NCBI GenBank assembly: GCA_013399305.1
Contig: VXAI01000117.1
Coordinates: 1,028,356-1,092,355, forward strand
Length of the DNA: 64,000 bases
Origin: Rostratula benghalensis
Lineage: Eukaryota > Chordata > Aves > Charadriiformes > Rostratulidae
Direction of reading: 5' to 3'
The stretch's first letter is position 1, and each line of letters starts with the position of its first letter. This document shows, piece by piece, positions 35,501 through 48,653 of the stretch. Both the position numbers and the translations under genes were made by a program. The notes beneath the pieces were generated by a model. The model was not told the origin of the DNA. It saw only the letters and a list, made by a program, of their open reading frames with translations, and searched no databases.

Positions 35501-38500
35501 GATTTGATGCAATCAAAAAAGGAAGCCAGAAAAGATGACTTTAAGGATGAGCCAGCTGGAGTTTGAGTTTGTTATTTTAGCGAACTTCACAACAGCTCAC
35601 CATTCTGTGCCAAGTTTTGGTCCCTCTGATAGTTGACTCTGTGCCACTTGTTACATGAATATTCACTAACACTGATATAATGAGCTGGTGAAGAGTTATC
35701 TCAGTGCACAGTAATATAAACAAGGTGGATGCTGCTGCTGTCCCATCCTTTGCTGATATGGTCTCAGGTAAGGAAACATGATGGTATCTCCCACATATCA
35801 TGCAGCTGTCAGAACGGCCTTGAAACTTCTCTAGCTTATGTCTGGGACTGAATCCTACTGGAGGTAGCTAGAGACCTGCGTAGAAGTCAGTAATGGCATC
35901 TCCCAGACCATTCTAGTGATGGCAATGCTTGAAGAAGAACTGTCACCTTTTTTATGTATATCTGTTTACAAGAGAAAAAGTAAAAAAAATTGCTAGTCAG
36001 TAATGCAGAGCAAAGCCTGTCATACATGCCTTACATGTCCAACAGAGTCATGGGTTCACATATTTGCAGTGGTCTTGGGTTAGGAAAGAACCTGTGCTGG
36101 ACATCACAGTACCCATCTCCCAGTGAAAAATAGCACTTTGTGTGGTGAGCAACTAACAGCTAGTTCATGGTTCAGCTCTGCATTTAACAACAATAATCAA
36201 TGGGGAGCCTTGGCCTGCAATCATTCCAAATTCCTTTAACTCCAAATAATGTAGGAGAAAGCATTTGTTCCAATGTTTAGCATTGCCCTGATAACTATCT
36301 CCTCCCTTATTCTTCTTATACTCCAGGTTACTTTAAATGAGGATGCATGCCACACACAAAAAAACCCTGCATCAAAGAAGTTTCTAATGGTTAGGAAGTC
36401 AAGTGCTATAAAAGTTAGGAAATCCTGGATGCGAAGTGACCCAAGCAACATTCATGAGGATGGGTCATGATGCTGTCTTCATCTCAAAGCTCAGAGACTA
36501 CTGCTTGTCTGGATGCTCCTTTGCTCCACAGGCAGGATGGAATTGTTCTGAGGGCTGCTCGTGGCTGTGAGAACATTGCAACAGGCTTCTGTGCTACATC
36601 CTGCCTCATGCTTTGGGGCAAGTAGGTGCTGGTGGTCACCAGAGGAGGCAGGGGACTGCAGAAGGAGCAAGAATCATCATGGGATTGAAGCAATGGGCTT
36701 CTGCAATGGGATTGAAGCAATGTGGCTCCTGTCTGTGGCACTGCCACACAGCTCCAGTGTGACACCGGGCAAGTCACTTGGTGCCAGATTTCCTGGGGGT
36801 GATCGTGACATGCCTATCCTGTGCTTTCTGCGTGCCTGACATACCCTCCAGTCCCAGACTGTTCTCTGAGGCCCAGAAGGGTTATTTTTATTATGAATTG
36901 ATTCTCTGATCCTATTTGCAGAGCAGGCCCACGAACTGCTGCGTGTGTGTGTGTGTTGTGGGGGGTTGATTTGCTGTAGGGCAAGGGTGGGAAGGCATGG
37001 GTTCTGGTGACAGGGGGGGAAAGCTAGTGAAGCTGGCATTGCAGCCAGAGCCCCTAAATAGCTGAACCCCAGCCGACTTGCAAGAGGGACTGTACAATTG
37101 TAACTGCATCTGGGCTTTGTGATTTGAATATAAAGTGCTGCAGCGTGCTGGAAACTGTGAAAATCTAAGTCCTTGTTGTTCTGTATCAGGTATACAAAAT
37201 TCTTTGACTCTGCACTTTCAGCAGGCAGCCTCTCATCTACAAAATACATAACTACCGTAGTGCTGTGAAAACAATTTTGTTGATATTTCTGAAGCAGTTA
37301 GATATGATATCTTGCTGAATGCCATGAACTCAACAGGGGTTTTAGTCATTCTGCTTTCAGAGCAGAGTTTAAATCCTGTGTACTAGAGAAGATCTAGGTC
37401 CACCCACTGAGCAGGAGGATAAAGCTAAGTATGAAATATTATTTTTTCTTAATTGGAGAAATTCTGTGGCAGGAATCCTGTGAAAGAAATGATCTATACT
37501 ACAGGGCTCAGAGTACGTAAATTAGAACTTCAGTGGCACCCCTTTAAGGGCACTTCCTATAGGCACTTCCTGGCTTTGAAACCATAGTAGAAATACTACT
37601 ATGTGTATAGTTTTTTTGCTCAAACATTTACAGTCCTGTTCTTTTGTAGAGGACTTTTGTCCTGCTGCTCTAAAGCTTTCTCAACAGATAACATTTTGCT
37701 AACTAATAGTCAGGCAAAACCTCAGTTAAATGGGGGCAAATGTTGTATATAGAAAGCTTGTTTTGGAATAAGTGGTGTATTTGATTTGGCTTCTCTTGAT
37801 TTGTTTGTACAGGAAAAAAATATGAAACGTGAACATCTCTCATCAGCTTTATACTTTATGTTCTACAGACTCTTCTGTATGGGCCTGCTAGCACATCCCG
37901 GAAGAGAGAGCAGTTATGTGTGGGAGCTGGAGCATGCTTGAAACAGTGGCTGATGTCCCATTGTCAGACTTTTTTCAGAAGCTAACTTCAGTAACCCTTC
38001 TGATGTGACAGTCTTTTAGCATAGGAAATGTAAAAATATTTTTTTGATCGGAAAGTAAAAGGAATGTAGTAATATATTCTAAAACCTTTTCTTTTCTATG
38101 CCTTTTCTTAGGTTTCTGCTCCTTGTCTCTGGAAGAGAAGGAAGCAGATTCTTTCACCCTGTGAAAGGTTTAACCCAGGTTAAACAGCAGCTTAGGATTT
38201 TTCTTTAGTAATAATGAGCAAACAAAGCTAAATCCTTTTGCAAAATAACAAATTTAATTGGACAGGCAGCTTTGCTCCAGCTTCTGCCAATCTAGTGCCC
38301 AGTGCAGGGGCCCTGGAACCTGGTGGGGGCCACAGCTGGTCTCCTGGGAGAGAGACTGGCAGTGCTCCAGCCCCAGCCTGCCCAGCAGATAAAGCTTCCA
38401 GCCTGTTGGGAACATGCAGCAAAGTGTGTGACTGTCCCATTGGTGCTCAACGTTGGGAAACTATTGCAGGAATGCGTAGTTCAACAAGCCTCTACACACA

Positions 38501-39861
38501 AGCCTCTGTTTTTTTCCCTTGAGATAAGATTTCGTGTTATGAATTCTCAGGGCTTCCCCTGTTTTGCTGGGCAGAGGAATCCTGGCTGAGCCCAGTAAAT
38601 GGTGAAAGGGGCCCAGAATACGAGAGACAGGCAGGCCTTGTCACCTGAAGCACCCACAAGCCAGCTGGCAGTACATTAGGGAAGGGTCTTATAAAGCTGG
38701 GAGCTGTCACCCTTAGCACAGCTCTCTGTGCAGGAAACGAAGAGTAGCTCGTGTAGCCCCATCCACGCTAAGTTCATGCTACCTGAGCTGGGTGCTAACA
38801 GCAGCAGAGCTGCAGCAGCTCAGAGCTCCCTTCAGGCAGCGAAACCTGCCCCATTCCCTGGGGGAACGTGCTCTCTAAGAGCTTTACCGTGAACTCCATG
38901 GCTTCGGTTATCAGCACACACACGAGATAATTTAAAACTAGTACGAGCTTGTCTGTGTGACCCACTGACTGGCCTCTGATTACAATGTCGCTGTATGCTA
39001 AGCCTCTACGCCTCTTCCTGCACTGGCTCCTTTGAGGGACCACTAAATGCACGTAACACATTTTTGAAAGAAAGGAACAGCCCCTTCCCCCTCAGAGGCT
39101 AATGGAGAAAGGCCTTGTTCAAATACAAGTGCACAAAAAGCTTCAAAGTCACTTTCCTGAAAATGGCTGGGAATAATTACTTTGCCTCAGAGCTTTTTTT
39201 TTTTTTTTTATGTAAATGCTTGCAACAATGGTTAATTGTCAGAAAAAATGTAAGCTATTTCTTAGTGGGATTCTTGTCTGCCCATTTCTACATTTCAAAC
39301 TTTTGTCTTTATAGCTGAGGTCTTGACTAAATTATATAGCTAAAAGTTGAGCTAGGTACTACCTCTCCAGAACTAGCCTGTTGGGACTGAGAAGTATTCT
39401 TGTTAAAAGCCTGAAATAAAATAATCTGTTCCAAATGACTTATTCTTGGCTCTGGCAACTAATTGTGTATATATGCCCCAAGTTACATTAATGTGGAAGT
39501 AATAGATCACAGAGAGCTTGCAGTGTTGTATATGTTACTTACACATTAAGCCTATGGCTATGACATCATTGCCCTTGTTCAGGGCTCTGGTGATGGTGTA
39601 GCCAAAAAGAGTAACTGAGAACACACTGCATTGTTCCTCTCAGCTGCTGAGGCCATATTGACTTTGTGAGTCACGCTCAGCATGTGGGGATGACACATCC
39701 CATCATTAGCGTTACTAATTCCCTGGTTTGGAAAGGGAATATTGCCTACTTTAAGAAAACAGGGAAGGGGTGGAAAAGCAGTGGAATTGGTCACCAGCTT
39801 ATTAGCATCTCTTAGCCTTTCTGAGTTCATTTGTCTGTGGCACAGATATAACAGTAGGATA
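32561..39861. other. Non-coding stretch with minor structural features
   Basis: No gene recognised. Contains an A18-type run near 34027-34045, a 10-bp inverted repeat at 34196-34239, a (GT)n tract at 36942-36957 followed by G-rich DNA, a 17-bp direct repeat (36679 and 36706), and a T-run near 39196-39209. The longest open frame of the window (36677-37249, minus, 190 codons) crosses the GT tract and has no domain. Confidence 0.5.
36979..37001 (+). other. Canonical G-quadruplex motif
   Basis: Four GGG runs at 36979, 36985, 36989 and 36999 are separated by loops of 3, 1 and 7 bases, meeting the common G3+N1-7 rule. Further G runs lie just outside (about 36958-36965 and 37013-37019). No promoter or gene start is visible nearby, so a function cannot be assigned. 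Confidence 0.7.
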
Positions 39862-40392
39862 ATCACAGTATTACAGAAAGATATGGGGTTGAAAGGGACC
39901 TCTGGAGATCATCTAGTCCAACCTCCTTGCCAAAGCAGGTCCACCTAGAGTAGGTTGCACAGGAAGGTGTCCAGGTAGGTTTCAAATGTCTGCAGAGATG
40001 GAGACTCCACCACCTCTCTGGGCAGCTTGTTCCAGTGCTCTGCCACCCTCAAAATGAAGAAGTTCCTCCTCATATTTAGATGGAACTTCTTATGTACAAG
40101 TTTGTGCCCATTTCCTCTTGTCCTGTCACTGGGCATCCCTGAAAAAAGACTGGTCCATCCTTTTGACCTTTTAAGTATTTATACCCTTTAAGTATGTACA
40201 GGCATTGATCAGATCCTACCTCAGTGTTCTCCAGACTAAAAAGATGCAAGTCCCTCATCCTTTCTTCACAAGAGCGATGTTCTAGGCCCCTAATCATCTT
40301 TGTAGCCCTTTGCGGTACCCTCTCCAGCAGTTCCCTGTCTTTCTTGAACTGGGGAGCCCAGAACTGGACACAGTACTTCAGAGGATAAAGAG
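39862..40392 (-). mobile_element. CR1 LINE 3' end with RT fragment, reverse orientation
   Basis: Reverse-oriented CR1. On the + strand the 3' terminus is at about 39866 (AGTATTACAGAAAGATA, then GGGACCTCTGGAGATCATCTAGTCC). The minus-strand frame 39945-40136 reads typical CR1 polyprotein C-terminal sequence (RTRGNGHKL, FHLNMRRNFF, EHWNKLPREVVE). The minus-strand frame 40076-40297 begins with the preceding part (GLEHRSCEERMRDLHLFSLE), so the coding region is split by a frameshift. This copy is related to the subfamily at 2.02-2.79 kb. It ends in unrelated sequence near 40392. Confidence 0.93.
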
Positions 40393-41062
40393 AGGATTGT
40401 TTTCAGGCTTACACAGGACAGCTATTATTTTTTGGTGAATCCTGATGAGATGCTCAGGTTGACCGTAAGACACAAAGAACTAACTTGGGTGCTGTCTTTT
40501 TATTTATGTTTTGTTAGCCTGCCAGCAAGGAGGCCTAGAGAGATGGAGAGATAGAAGGGCAGGATTGCTCTCCTGGCCTCAGTTGGGGAGAAGAAGAGCT
40601 GAAGAGGTCTAGAGGCAGGACTAATACCTATACATTCTGATTTTTATATGCTACCACATGTAGGAGGATTTTGTAAGAAAACAACAATAATCTCCTCATA
40701 AAAGTGATAATATGAATTTCAGTAAGTGTGAAAAGCTGAGACTAGCTGTGCTTACAGCAGGTGACCACCTTTATCTTCATGTAATCATTTGCAGTCTTGG
40801 GAGGTAAAAATACAGCAAACTGGAGGGCCAGGAAAGTTTGTTTGAGAAGTTGTCTTTGAGTACCAAAAAGTCAGGATTTACTGAGGATTAGGAATGGCCA
40901 GCAGCAACTGCAGGCGACAGGCGATGGGGGATGATTAGCTGGAGCCATTACAAGGAGCCACTAACAGAGTCAGAATGTCTACAAGAACCAGCACTCCAGA
41001 TGAACTGGTCAGGGGTTTCCACCCCTGCTCAGCTCCAACTCTGAAGAAACCTAGGAGGTGAG
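40393..41062. other. Non-coding stretch between CR1 copies
   Basis: No gene or repeat recognised in this 670-bp interval. Confidence 0.5.
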
Positions 41063-41236
41063 TGGTGGTACCCCAGAACTGTTGGCTGTGAGGCACCATC
41101 CCTGCAGGTATTTAGCAGATGGGTTAACATAATGCTTAGTGACATGTTTTAGTGATGGTTTTTATCTGAGTTAGGTTGATGGTTGGACTAGATGGTCTTA
41201 AAGGTCCCCTCCAACCTAGACAATTCTATGGTTCGA
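41063..41236 (+). mobile_element. CR1 LINE 3' tail
   Basis: Contains GAGGCACCATCCCTGCAGGTATTTAG, TAATGCTTAGTGACATG and the terminus GTTGATGGTTGGACTAGATGG, AAGGTCCCCTCCAACCTAGACAATTCTATGG. Only the last 170 bp of a CR1 are present. Its last 80 bases are nearly the same as those of the copy at 42.75-43.24 kb, indicating the same subfamily. Confidence 0.92.
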
Positions 41237-41902
41237 CCTTCCATGCCAGGGAAAGCAATGGTCTGCTGTCAATGGTCTTCCATGCCAGCAAGCAATGATA
41301 GAGGGCTTTGGCAAGTATCACTGGGGGAGCTGGTGGACGCCTGTTATTTTGTTTATGTTCCTTTGTCCTTCTTTATCTCCAAAACAGTGCTGTTCTTCTA
41401 TGGCATTTATGATTTGTGAGCAAGGAAGTAGAGCTCTCTGAACACCCAGTTAATTTAATTTTCTCAGGTGGGGAGTGGCAACAGAAAATTCTGTTTATTA
41501 GTGACCTTTAGAAAGTGAACTCTGCCCTTGCAGCTGTCCATCACTGGCAGAAAGGGTATATTTATCTCTTCCTTCATTTGTTAGCTTTCTCCTCTCTCAT
41601 ATATTTGAGGCAGAAGTGAAGAAAGCAGCATATTGCTTGTGTTTGAGCTTTTTGCAACCTTGGTGGGTCTCTAGGGAAAGTCTGCATGAGAAGCCATTGA
41701 GAGCTTGGTACCGTGAAACTGGGGTTTCAGTTTATATATAGTAAAAAATTAGATAAAGGGCCTGAATACTTGACAACCTAACAGTTTTTTATGCTTCTGC
41801 TAAGCAGAGCCTGAATTCTTGACTGCATCTGAGACCTGCTCACCATGTGTAGTTGTAGTATGTGAAGGTGTGTAGGAACCAGATATAAAATAACTCATTT
41901 GA

Positions 41903-42092
41903 GTGGTAGCACAAGTCCAAATGCAACAGCCTGGACTTCAAGACAGGTCGAACGTGTCCAGGCAAGATCCTGGGTAAATACCCAACAAGTGAAGCATGTG
42001 GTAGCACAAATCCAAACGTAACAGCCTGGACTTCAAGACAGGTCAAACATGCCCAGGCAAGATCCTCGGTAATTATCTAACAAATGAAGCAC
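41903..42092. repeat. 95-bp tandem duplication
   Basis: Two head-to-tail copies start at GTGGTAGCACAA (41903 and 41998), a period of 95 bases. Both contain ACAGCCTGGACTTCAAGACA and CCAGGCAAGATCCT. The copies differ at roughly ten positions, several of them C/T or G/A changes, so the duplication is not recent. It corresponds to no repeat family I recognise, and the unit has no long open frame. Confidence 0.92.
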
Positions 42093-42751
42093 ATGCCAAT
42101 ATGATCCACTATACCTTGGTACCTGTGCTGCTAGGTAGGTGTGCCCCCACACTGTCATGTCCCTGGAGGGTATTGTCAAGATGTTATCGAGTTTCACCTG
42201 AGGGGACTAGAAGAGTAAAGAAGTGGCTTTATTTATGTCCCCACTGTAAGTGAGACCAGATGTATCCTGTGATCATGCCATCAGCATTGCCCCAAGCCAT
42301 CAGGCTTTTTACAGCCAGTCCACAGCCATCTGTGAAACAGCTTCTGTTCTGATGGCTGCTCTGGAGGCTGTACTTTCTGAGCAGTATAAACAGTATAAGC
42401 AGTATGAAAACATTTGTTACAGTTGCATTCTTTGGAGTCTAAGACTGCTTTTAACCCTTGTGATGGTGAGAACAGCCTGGAATCATCTCTAACATACCAC
42501 ACTGCTCTTGAGCCTGAGAGATTATTTCAAGTAATAGGAAGGCCTGGCAGAAGACAACTCAATCAGGGAGAAGGGAATGCAGACTAGCCTGAGGCTGCCC
42601 ATACAGGAGTCAACTGCAGGGAAAGAATGAATTGGGCAGATAGATCCAGATCTTACAATACTTATTCACTAGCACAGGACTGAGAAGAGGTTGTTGCCAA
42701 CCTAAGAACAGCAGTCCCCTTGCAGTCAGCTCTCTGTGAACGACACCTTTG

Positions 42752-43236
42752 TATGAGAAGGGCACCTTTAGTCCAGAGAAGGACAACAAAGCTGGTGAGG
42801 GGTCTGTAAAGTAAGCCTTATGATGAGAGGCTGAGGGAGCTGGGATTGTTCAGCCTGGAGAAGAGAAGCCTGAGGGGAGACCTTATTGCTCTCTACAACT
42901 ACCTGAAAGGAGTTTGCAGAGAGGTGGGGGTCTGACTCTTCTCCCAAGTCACAGGCAATAGGACAAGAGGAAACAGCCTCAAGTTGCACAGGGGAGGTTC
43001 AGATTGGATATCAAGAACAATTTTTTACATGGAAAGGGTTATTAAGCATTGGAATGGGCTGTCCAGGGAAGTGGTTGAGGCACTATCCCTGGAGGTATTT
43101 AAAAGACAGGTTGACATAGTGCTTAGTGATGTGGTTTAGTGATGGGTTGTTGTTTTTTATCAGAGTTAGGTTGATGGTTGGACTAGGTGATCTCAAAGGT
43201 CCCTTCCAACCTAGACAGTTCTATGGTTCTATGACA
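42752..43236 (+). mobile_element. CR1 LINE 3' end
   Basis: Starts near CCAGAGAAGGACAACAAAGCTGGTGAGG, runs through GAGAGGCTGAGGGAGCTGGG, TTCAGCCTGGAGAAGAGAAG and CTCTACAACTACCTGAAAGG, and ends with GACTAGGTGATCTC, CCTTCCAACCTAGACAGTTC and TATGGTTCTATGA. This is a well-preserved avian CR1 3' region of about 485 bp. The minus-strand 73-codon frame at 42768-42989 is antisense to it. Confidence 0.95.
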
Positions 43237-45487
43237 TTCTGCCCTCGTTCCCTATGGTATTTTTACATGGACCCTAGTGCCATACACTCCCATGGAAGCT
43301 GACCCCTGTGTGCTGCTTGAGGTGATCCATTCTGTCTGCAAAGAATTCACTTGCCAGGGCAAGAATCCTCCCTGGTACAAAAATTGCTGGAGCTGCCCCG
43401 TTGGTATAGTAAATGATGTATTGGCACCATGGAAGGGACAAATCAGGTGCACTCCAAGAGTTTCAGATTCCTTACAGAGACCGAGCCAATGACATGAGTA
43501 AGAGAAGGCTGTGGGGCGTTTTGAGTTCTGGTGGTACTGGTACTCCAGCCAAGTCTGACCAGGTTCCAGGGTAAGCAGACGGCAACCCTGTCCCTGATGC
43601 TGCCCTACCCTGCCTCACCCTGGTGCTGCATCCAACGCATTTTTTCACTCCCATTTTATTCACATAGACTTGAATCTACTCCCATGCTATTCCATTCACA
43701 TGGATATGACCTATTCCCATGCTCCCCTATCCCTCCTAGCCCAAACCAGCTTTGTCATTACATGATCTTTCACCTCAGTGCTTTACTTGGGTTCCCTTAA
43801 ATGAGATTATAAGATGTCTAACCCACTGTATCTTTGACTTGCTGGGTTCACTCTTCGGAATGGTGTGTTCTGCTTATTTCCCACTAAGGGGAAGGCTCCA
43901 CAAGTAAGATGCTGCGGAGAGCCTTTGCCCCCACCCAAACTCGTGTTTTTCAGAGTGACGCACACCCTGCTCTGCTATTACTTAATAAAAAGTGAAGTCA
44001 CTGCTTTCCTCCTGTTCAAACTGCTCCACCCTCAATCAGGAGGTCTGCTTCCCCACCCTTTGGCAAGACAGCTGTTTGGGGGTGGAGGTTAGTTTAGGGG
44101 TGGTGTTGACTGGCCTCTCATCTGCAGGGGAAAAAGAGAGAGAGAGAAAAAAAAAAAGTCCAATCCCATCAAAGAGCTGCTGTAGGGCTGAGAACAGTCC
44201 TGACAGTCATCCACCCTTCAGTGCTTGTATATATTGCACATGAGCACAAGTGAGTACCATTGTTCATGTCAATTTGTGAGTCTAGTTTAGGATGCAAGGA
44301 AGAGTGTGAGCACAGCACCCCAATTGGCTGTTCTTTATCTGCCTTTTTCCTCACCCCGGGGGGCAGATTTCCCTGAAACAGCCACCCTCCTACTTGGGTC
44401 TCTTTAGGAGGAGGCAGAGAAGTCAGGGAGTATAAGCGGTGTGATGTGGAGGTACGTTTTCTGCACTGTTCGGACTTTACCGACAACTGGTGGGAAGGAG
44501 GAGAGCTCCTAAGAGCTTGCTGTAGCTGCATCATTTTGCCTTACTTCTATCAGTATGAGTGCAAGTAGCCCAGAAGCTGCCCTAAACATACGTCAGCATC
44601 TGATAGTCCCTTAGGGACCATCTGCCAACTAAATGTGCTTGGGACACAATGTAGTGCAGCCACTCTTCATTCCCACCCTTGACATGCCCTTCTTGCCATG
44701 CTGGTGGCTATTCTGGATGGCTGCTTGCTGGAGACATTACTGCTTCAGAGACACCACAGGCAGGGGAGGGAGGCCTGGATTGCATTCTCCATCCTTGGAG
44801 GGAAGAGTGTTGACAATTGGGGCTACAACATCATGAGGAAGGCTTTTGGGGAATGTGTTTGCTCCAAGAGGTGTTACATCCCCCCAGAACCTCTGCTTTT
44901 AAAAAGAGAAGTCTGTCAATGTTCAGAAAAAAAATAATTGTATTATGCAAGGAAGCATGAAAAACGTGCAGAAAATTTGTCACAGTGCGGAAGCCAAACT
45001 TTTCAACTGGTTCATGCAGAGGGTGACAACTGGTAGGCACCACTCCCATAAAAAGGACAAACAGATGGTGAGGGACAGAGCGCAAAAAGGTCTGGCAGGT
45101 GAGGGGGCAGCTGGTACGTCCTGTGGTCAGGATGGCCAGCTGTCCAGAATTTGAACAACTGTACCTTCACCTGCTTTAGAGCAAGTGTAGTTTTCTTCCA
45201 GCTTTATTGGGACTGGCTGAGGAGCTCTATGTGTACAGAGCTACCTTTCTGCTATCTCCTGCTTCAGCCACTCCACACCAGTTCACAGCTTCTGTTCCAC
45301 TGCACCATGGCAATTTTTACGTCAGTTCCTGTTTTCCCCCTTGCTCAGCCATTTCCTGGCTGAAGCAGCTGTTAGCTTTGCTGTGCTAACTCAGATGCTT
45401 TACGATTATTCCCTCCAAAATAAAAGCGGTAAACAGAGAAACTAAGAGTCCCACTAATTTATTTTTTTATTTATTTGTTTATATGGA
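43237..45487. other. Non-coding stretch
   Basis: No gene recognised; a GAGAGAGAGA plus A-run lies near 44137-44157. Open frames reach 121 codons (44169-44534, minus) without a recognisable domain. Confidence 0.5.
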
Positions 45488-45620
45488 GGTAGCACTCCAC
45501 TCAAGTATTACCATCCCTGTCATGCCAGGTGCCACACAAAAATGAAACAAGAAGAGAGTCTGTCTCCCAGAGGGACAAGGATTTTCATATTAGATAAGAG
45601 AGAGCACAGAGAAGTAATGA
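45488..45620 (+). repeat. MIR-type amniote SINE, 5' part
   Basis: Contains 'gtattaccatccctgtcatgccaggtgccacacaaaaatgaaacaagaag' in outline: a GCCAGGTGCCAC line, an ACACAAAAATGAAACAAGA line, then AGTCTGTCTCCCAGAGGG and TTAGATAAGAGAGAGCA. This order matches the MIR-family 5' to central part in which 'GGTGCTGTACAAACACA' is followed by 'CCTGCCCCAAAGAG' and 'AGACAAGA'. Strongly diverged. Confidence 0.5.
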
Positions 45621-48600
45621 GGTAATACTAGTTAATGCCAATGGTCTAGGACTTTAGCTTTGCCATTGTTACAGAGCTCACATTCCTGGGTCAGAGAAAC
45701 CATATTTTGGGGAGAGTTCAGTGGAAATGGTTTTGGGACTGTACCAAGATCCTCCCAGGATTCCTGTTTTCTTAGTCTTGGCCTCAAAGGAATTTACAGC
45801 TGGCTCGGGCAGAGCTGGAAGTCCTGAGAGGAAGGATTTTGTTGATATTCAGTCTTTGAAGGACAGTGAGGCTCTTTGTGAAGGGCAACACGTATACCTG
45901 GCCTTGTCTACAGCACCACACCCACTACTCCTCCAAAGTGGATAGTTTCAAGGACTCACATGACAGGGTCCACCTGCCCAGGGATTATCAAGAAAGCCTG
46001 TAGGTAGCCAAGGGTTGGGGAAAGGAGGTTCCCCTATCCATTCATTCAGATTGGACAGAATTTACCTCTCTCTGAAACAAGATGCCGCCACTGTTCTTAA
46101 AAATTAAGGGGATTTTCAGCAATCAGCAGAGCTCCCAGGAACCTGTGGGAAGCCAAAGCCAACAAGAGATGGCCCTTGTGCCCCTACACATGATCTGCTC
46201 ACTGCTAGGGACTTCTCCCTAATGCAAGCTGCCTCTCTATGCCTTTGCTACCCATCACACTGGCTACAGTGGCCTCACTGGGTCTCAGTGGAGTGGAAAA
46301 TAGCTCCTTCTGCAGCATAGCCTCACCTGGGAAATATTGGCAGGGCACTAAGAGCAATGGGCAGCTCATTAAGTCAGTTTGATATGCAAACTGACTGCTT
46401 CTGGCCAGCCAGAGCAGAGTGCTACAGGCAGTCTCATTCAAGATGTCCTAATTAGTCTTTAATTTGCAGTCCAACACAAAACCAGGGCAGTCTGCCCAAT
46501 TAAGAACATAAATATGGCTTGTCAGCTCAAGGAATAGTGCTCTCCAGTCCTTAAGGTTGATAATAACTACCTTTTTCTCCTCCTAAACAGCTTCCCAGGA
46601 TTCCTGGACTTAGTTTTCTCATGGAGTGGAGCCAGCTCCTCTTCCAGAGCCCTTAAGGGTCCATACGCCCTTTTACTCTCCGCAGTCCCACATGTACATG
46701 ACTCTAAGCATATACTTTTGGCCTGTGGAGTATCTGCTACAGATTGTATGTGGCGAGGAAGGGAGATTGGGAGCTGAAATCCCCAAGGAATTTAGGGGAA
46801 GAAAAAATGCCACCTATTGCTCATGTTTCTGGGAAAATTTGCTTGAAATAGGAGGAGTCATCCTAAACCTTTGATCTTCCTTTTATATGTACCCTGCGGT
46901 GCCTCTGGACATCAGATTCATCACAGACTGTATAGTAAATTTGTGGAAGTTAAAGCATTTGACATATCATCACGGGAGCATAAAGCAGGTAAGACTCAGA
47001 CTTCCAAGAACAGTATGAATGCCACATTCTGTGAGGTCCTTCACTCCTGACATCACAGCTTTATTGTCTCTGTGTCCCTTTTGAACCCTCTCTAACATGT
47101 ACTCTATGCCCTTTGGCAGGGCATAACTTGCTACGCCTGTTATATATCAGTGCAGTGTTTGGAACAATGCGGTTTTGGTTTTCCTAGAGAAGAACGGTGC
47201 CAATAAATAATGAAAGCATGTCACTCATAGTCTGCATAGGAAAGGCAGTGCCCATGGGATGATAACATCCTTGGTGGTTACCATAACATTTTCAAGAATA
47301 AGTCATTCCCTCATTGCTTTAAAAAACCTCCACAAACTTGGTATGCTAAGAACTTCTAATATGAATGTATCTATCTCCCTTATTTGGAAAAAAGCAAATC
47401 ATGCATCCAGTTTCCTGATCCCACTTCATTTTTGATATTTGACCTGCAGAGCAGGGGTTTTCATGTCATCTGTCAGCCCACAGAGAGTATCCCGAGGTTC
47501 AGTGGGTGAGAGAGATAGGAAAGGGACATTAGGAACAGGCCAACCACAAATAGCTCAAATTAGCTCTGAGAACTGGAGTGCAGAGGTCTCTGAGGAACGC
47601 TGGTCAAAGAAAGAAAATGGTTGTTTGCTAAACTCCCACTTATTCTACTGCCCCTGAGGACTCCTGGCTCATATCCCTGCCCAGACATCCTACATGGCTA
47701 TTTAAGAGGATTTCCCTCACTCCTTCCCCCTCAACTGGCCATAATTTTCCTCTTTTGTAACTGCAGAACAGAGTGATGTGGGATTCCTGCTCCAGCAGCA
47801 AGTTGCTGACTGGAAACAGGAAACAGGGGGGCCATGCAGAGCTCAGCCTCTGTGATAACAGGGACGTCACACCCATGTGCAGACAGGGATGCTTCTCACA
47901 TATGGCAATGATCAGCAGCTCCCCTATCTCTCCCCTTCCCTCTTCCCCAGAAGGCCTTACAAAGCCCTAGAGGGGCCATATATAGAGTTAGAAGCAGTCT
48001 TTAGAAAGCACGGCTCTGTGAGGCCTCAGTTAGCATGGAGCATGATTTCTTGCATAATTCTTTTAGATTCTCTGAGGCCAGTGAATTTGAGACTAAATCT
48101 TCATGTGACCACAGCATATGGCCTTAGAATAAGACACGGGAGTGAATTACAGAGAGACAACCTGTCTTCTGCAGAATCTGATTAAGGGAATCCTTTGAGA
48201 ACCATCCCTTACATGCAGCCATAGGCATGGCTTTAAAAGCTGCCCTCCCTCCTCCTTCCCAGAAATGCCTGATAGGATAAGGATTTCTTTGCAGCACCAG
48301 CTTCTCCATTTTTCTCATTCCTATTCTTAAAAGCATTTTCTCAAAATAAAATGGAATGGCTATGCCTGCCTGTCCTTCAGATTATAATTTCAGGGAAAAA
48401 ATCCAAACAAAACCAGAACAACAAACCAACACAAAAATACAGTTTAAAGTAATAGCATTGATATTTGTGGAAACACCTTAAGGGAGTTGGAGGCATTGTG
48501 TAAGGATGCTAGGTTCTGTCCCCACAGGGGGGAGAAGGAAATGCTCTTGCAATTCACTGGGAATAAGTTTTTGCTTCCTCCAGCCAGGAATCTGTGGTGC

Positions 48601-48653
48601 TATTTGCTTACAGCTATGCACAGCTAATGCTATACTAGCCCCTCTAAGCTAAA
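45621..48653. other. Non-coding stretch
   Basis: No gene or repeat recognised. Frames of 60-102 codons only. Confidence 0.5.

Noticed and set aside
36677..37249. Longest open frame in the window, minus strand, 190 codons
   Set aside because: Low-complexity composition where it crosses a GT tract (His-Thr repeats), no recognised domain, GC-rich context; a chance frame is likely.
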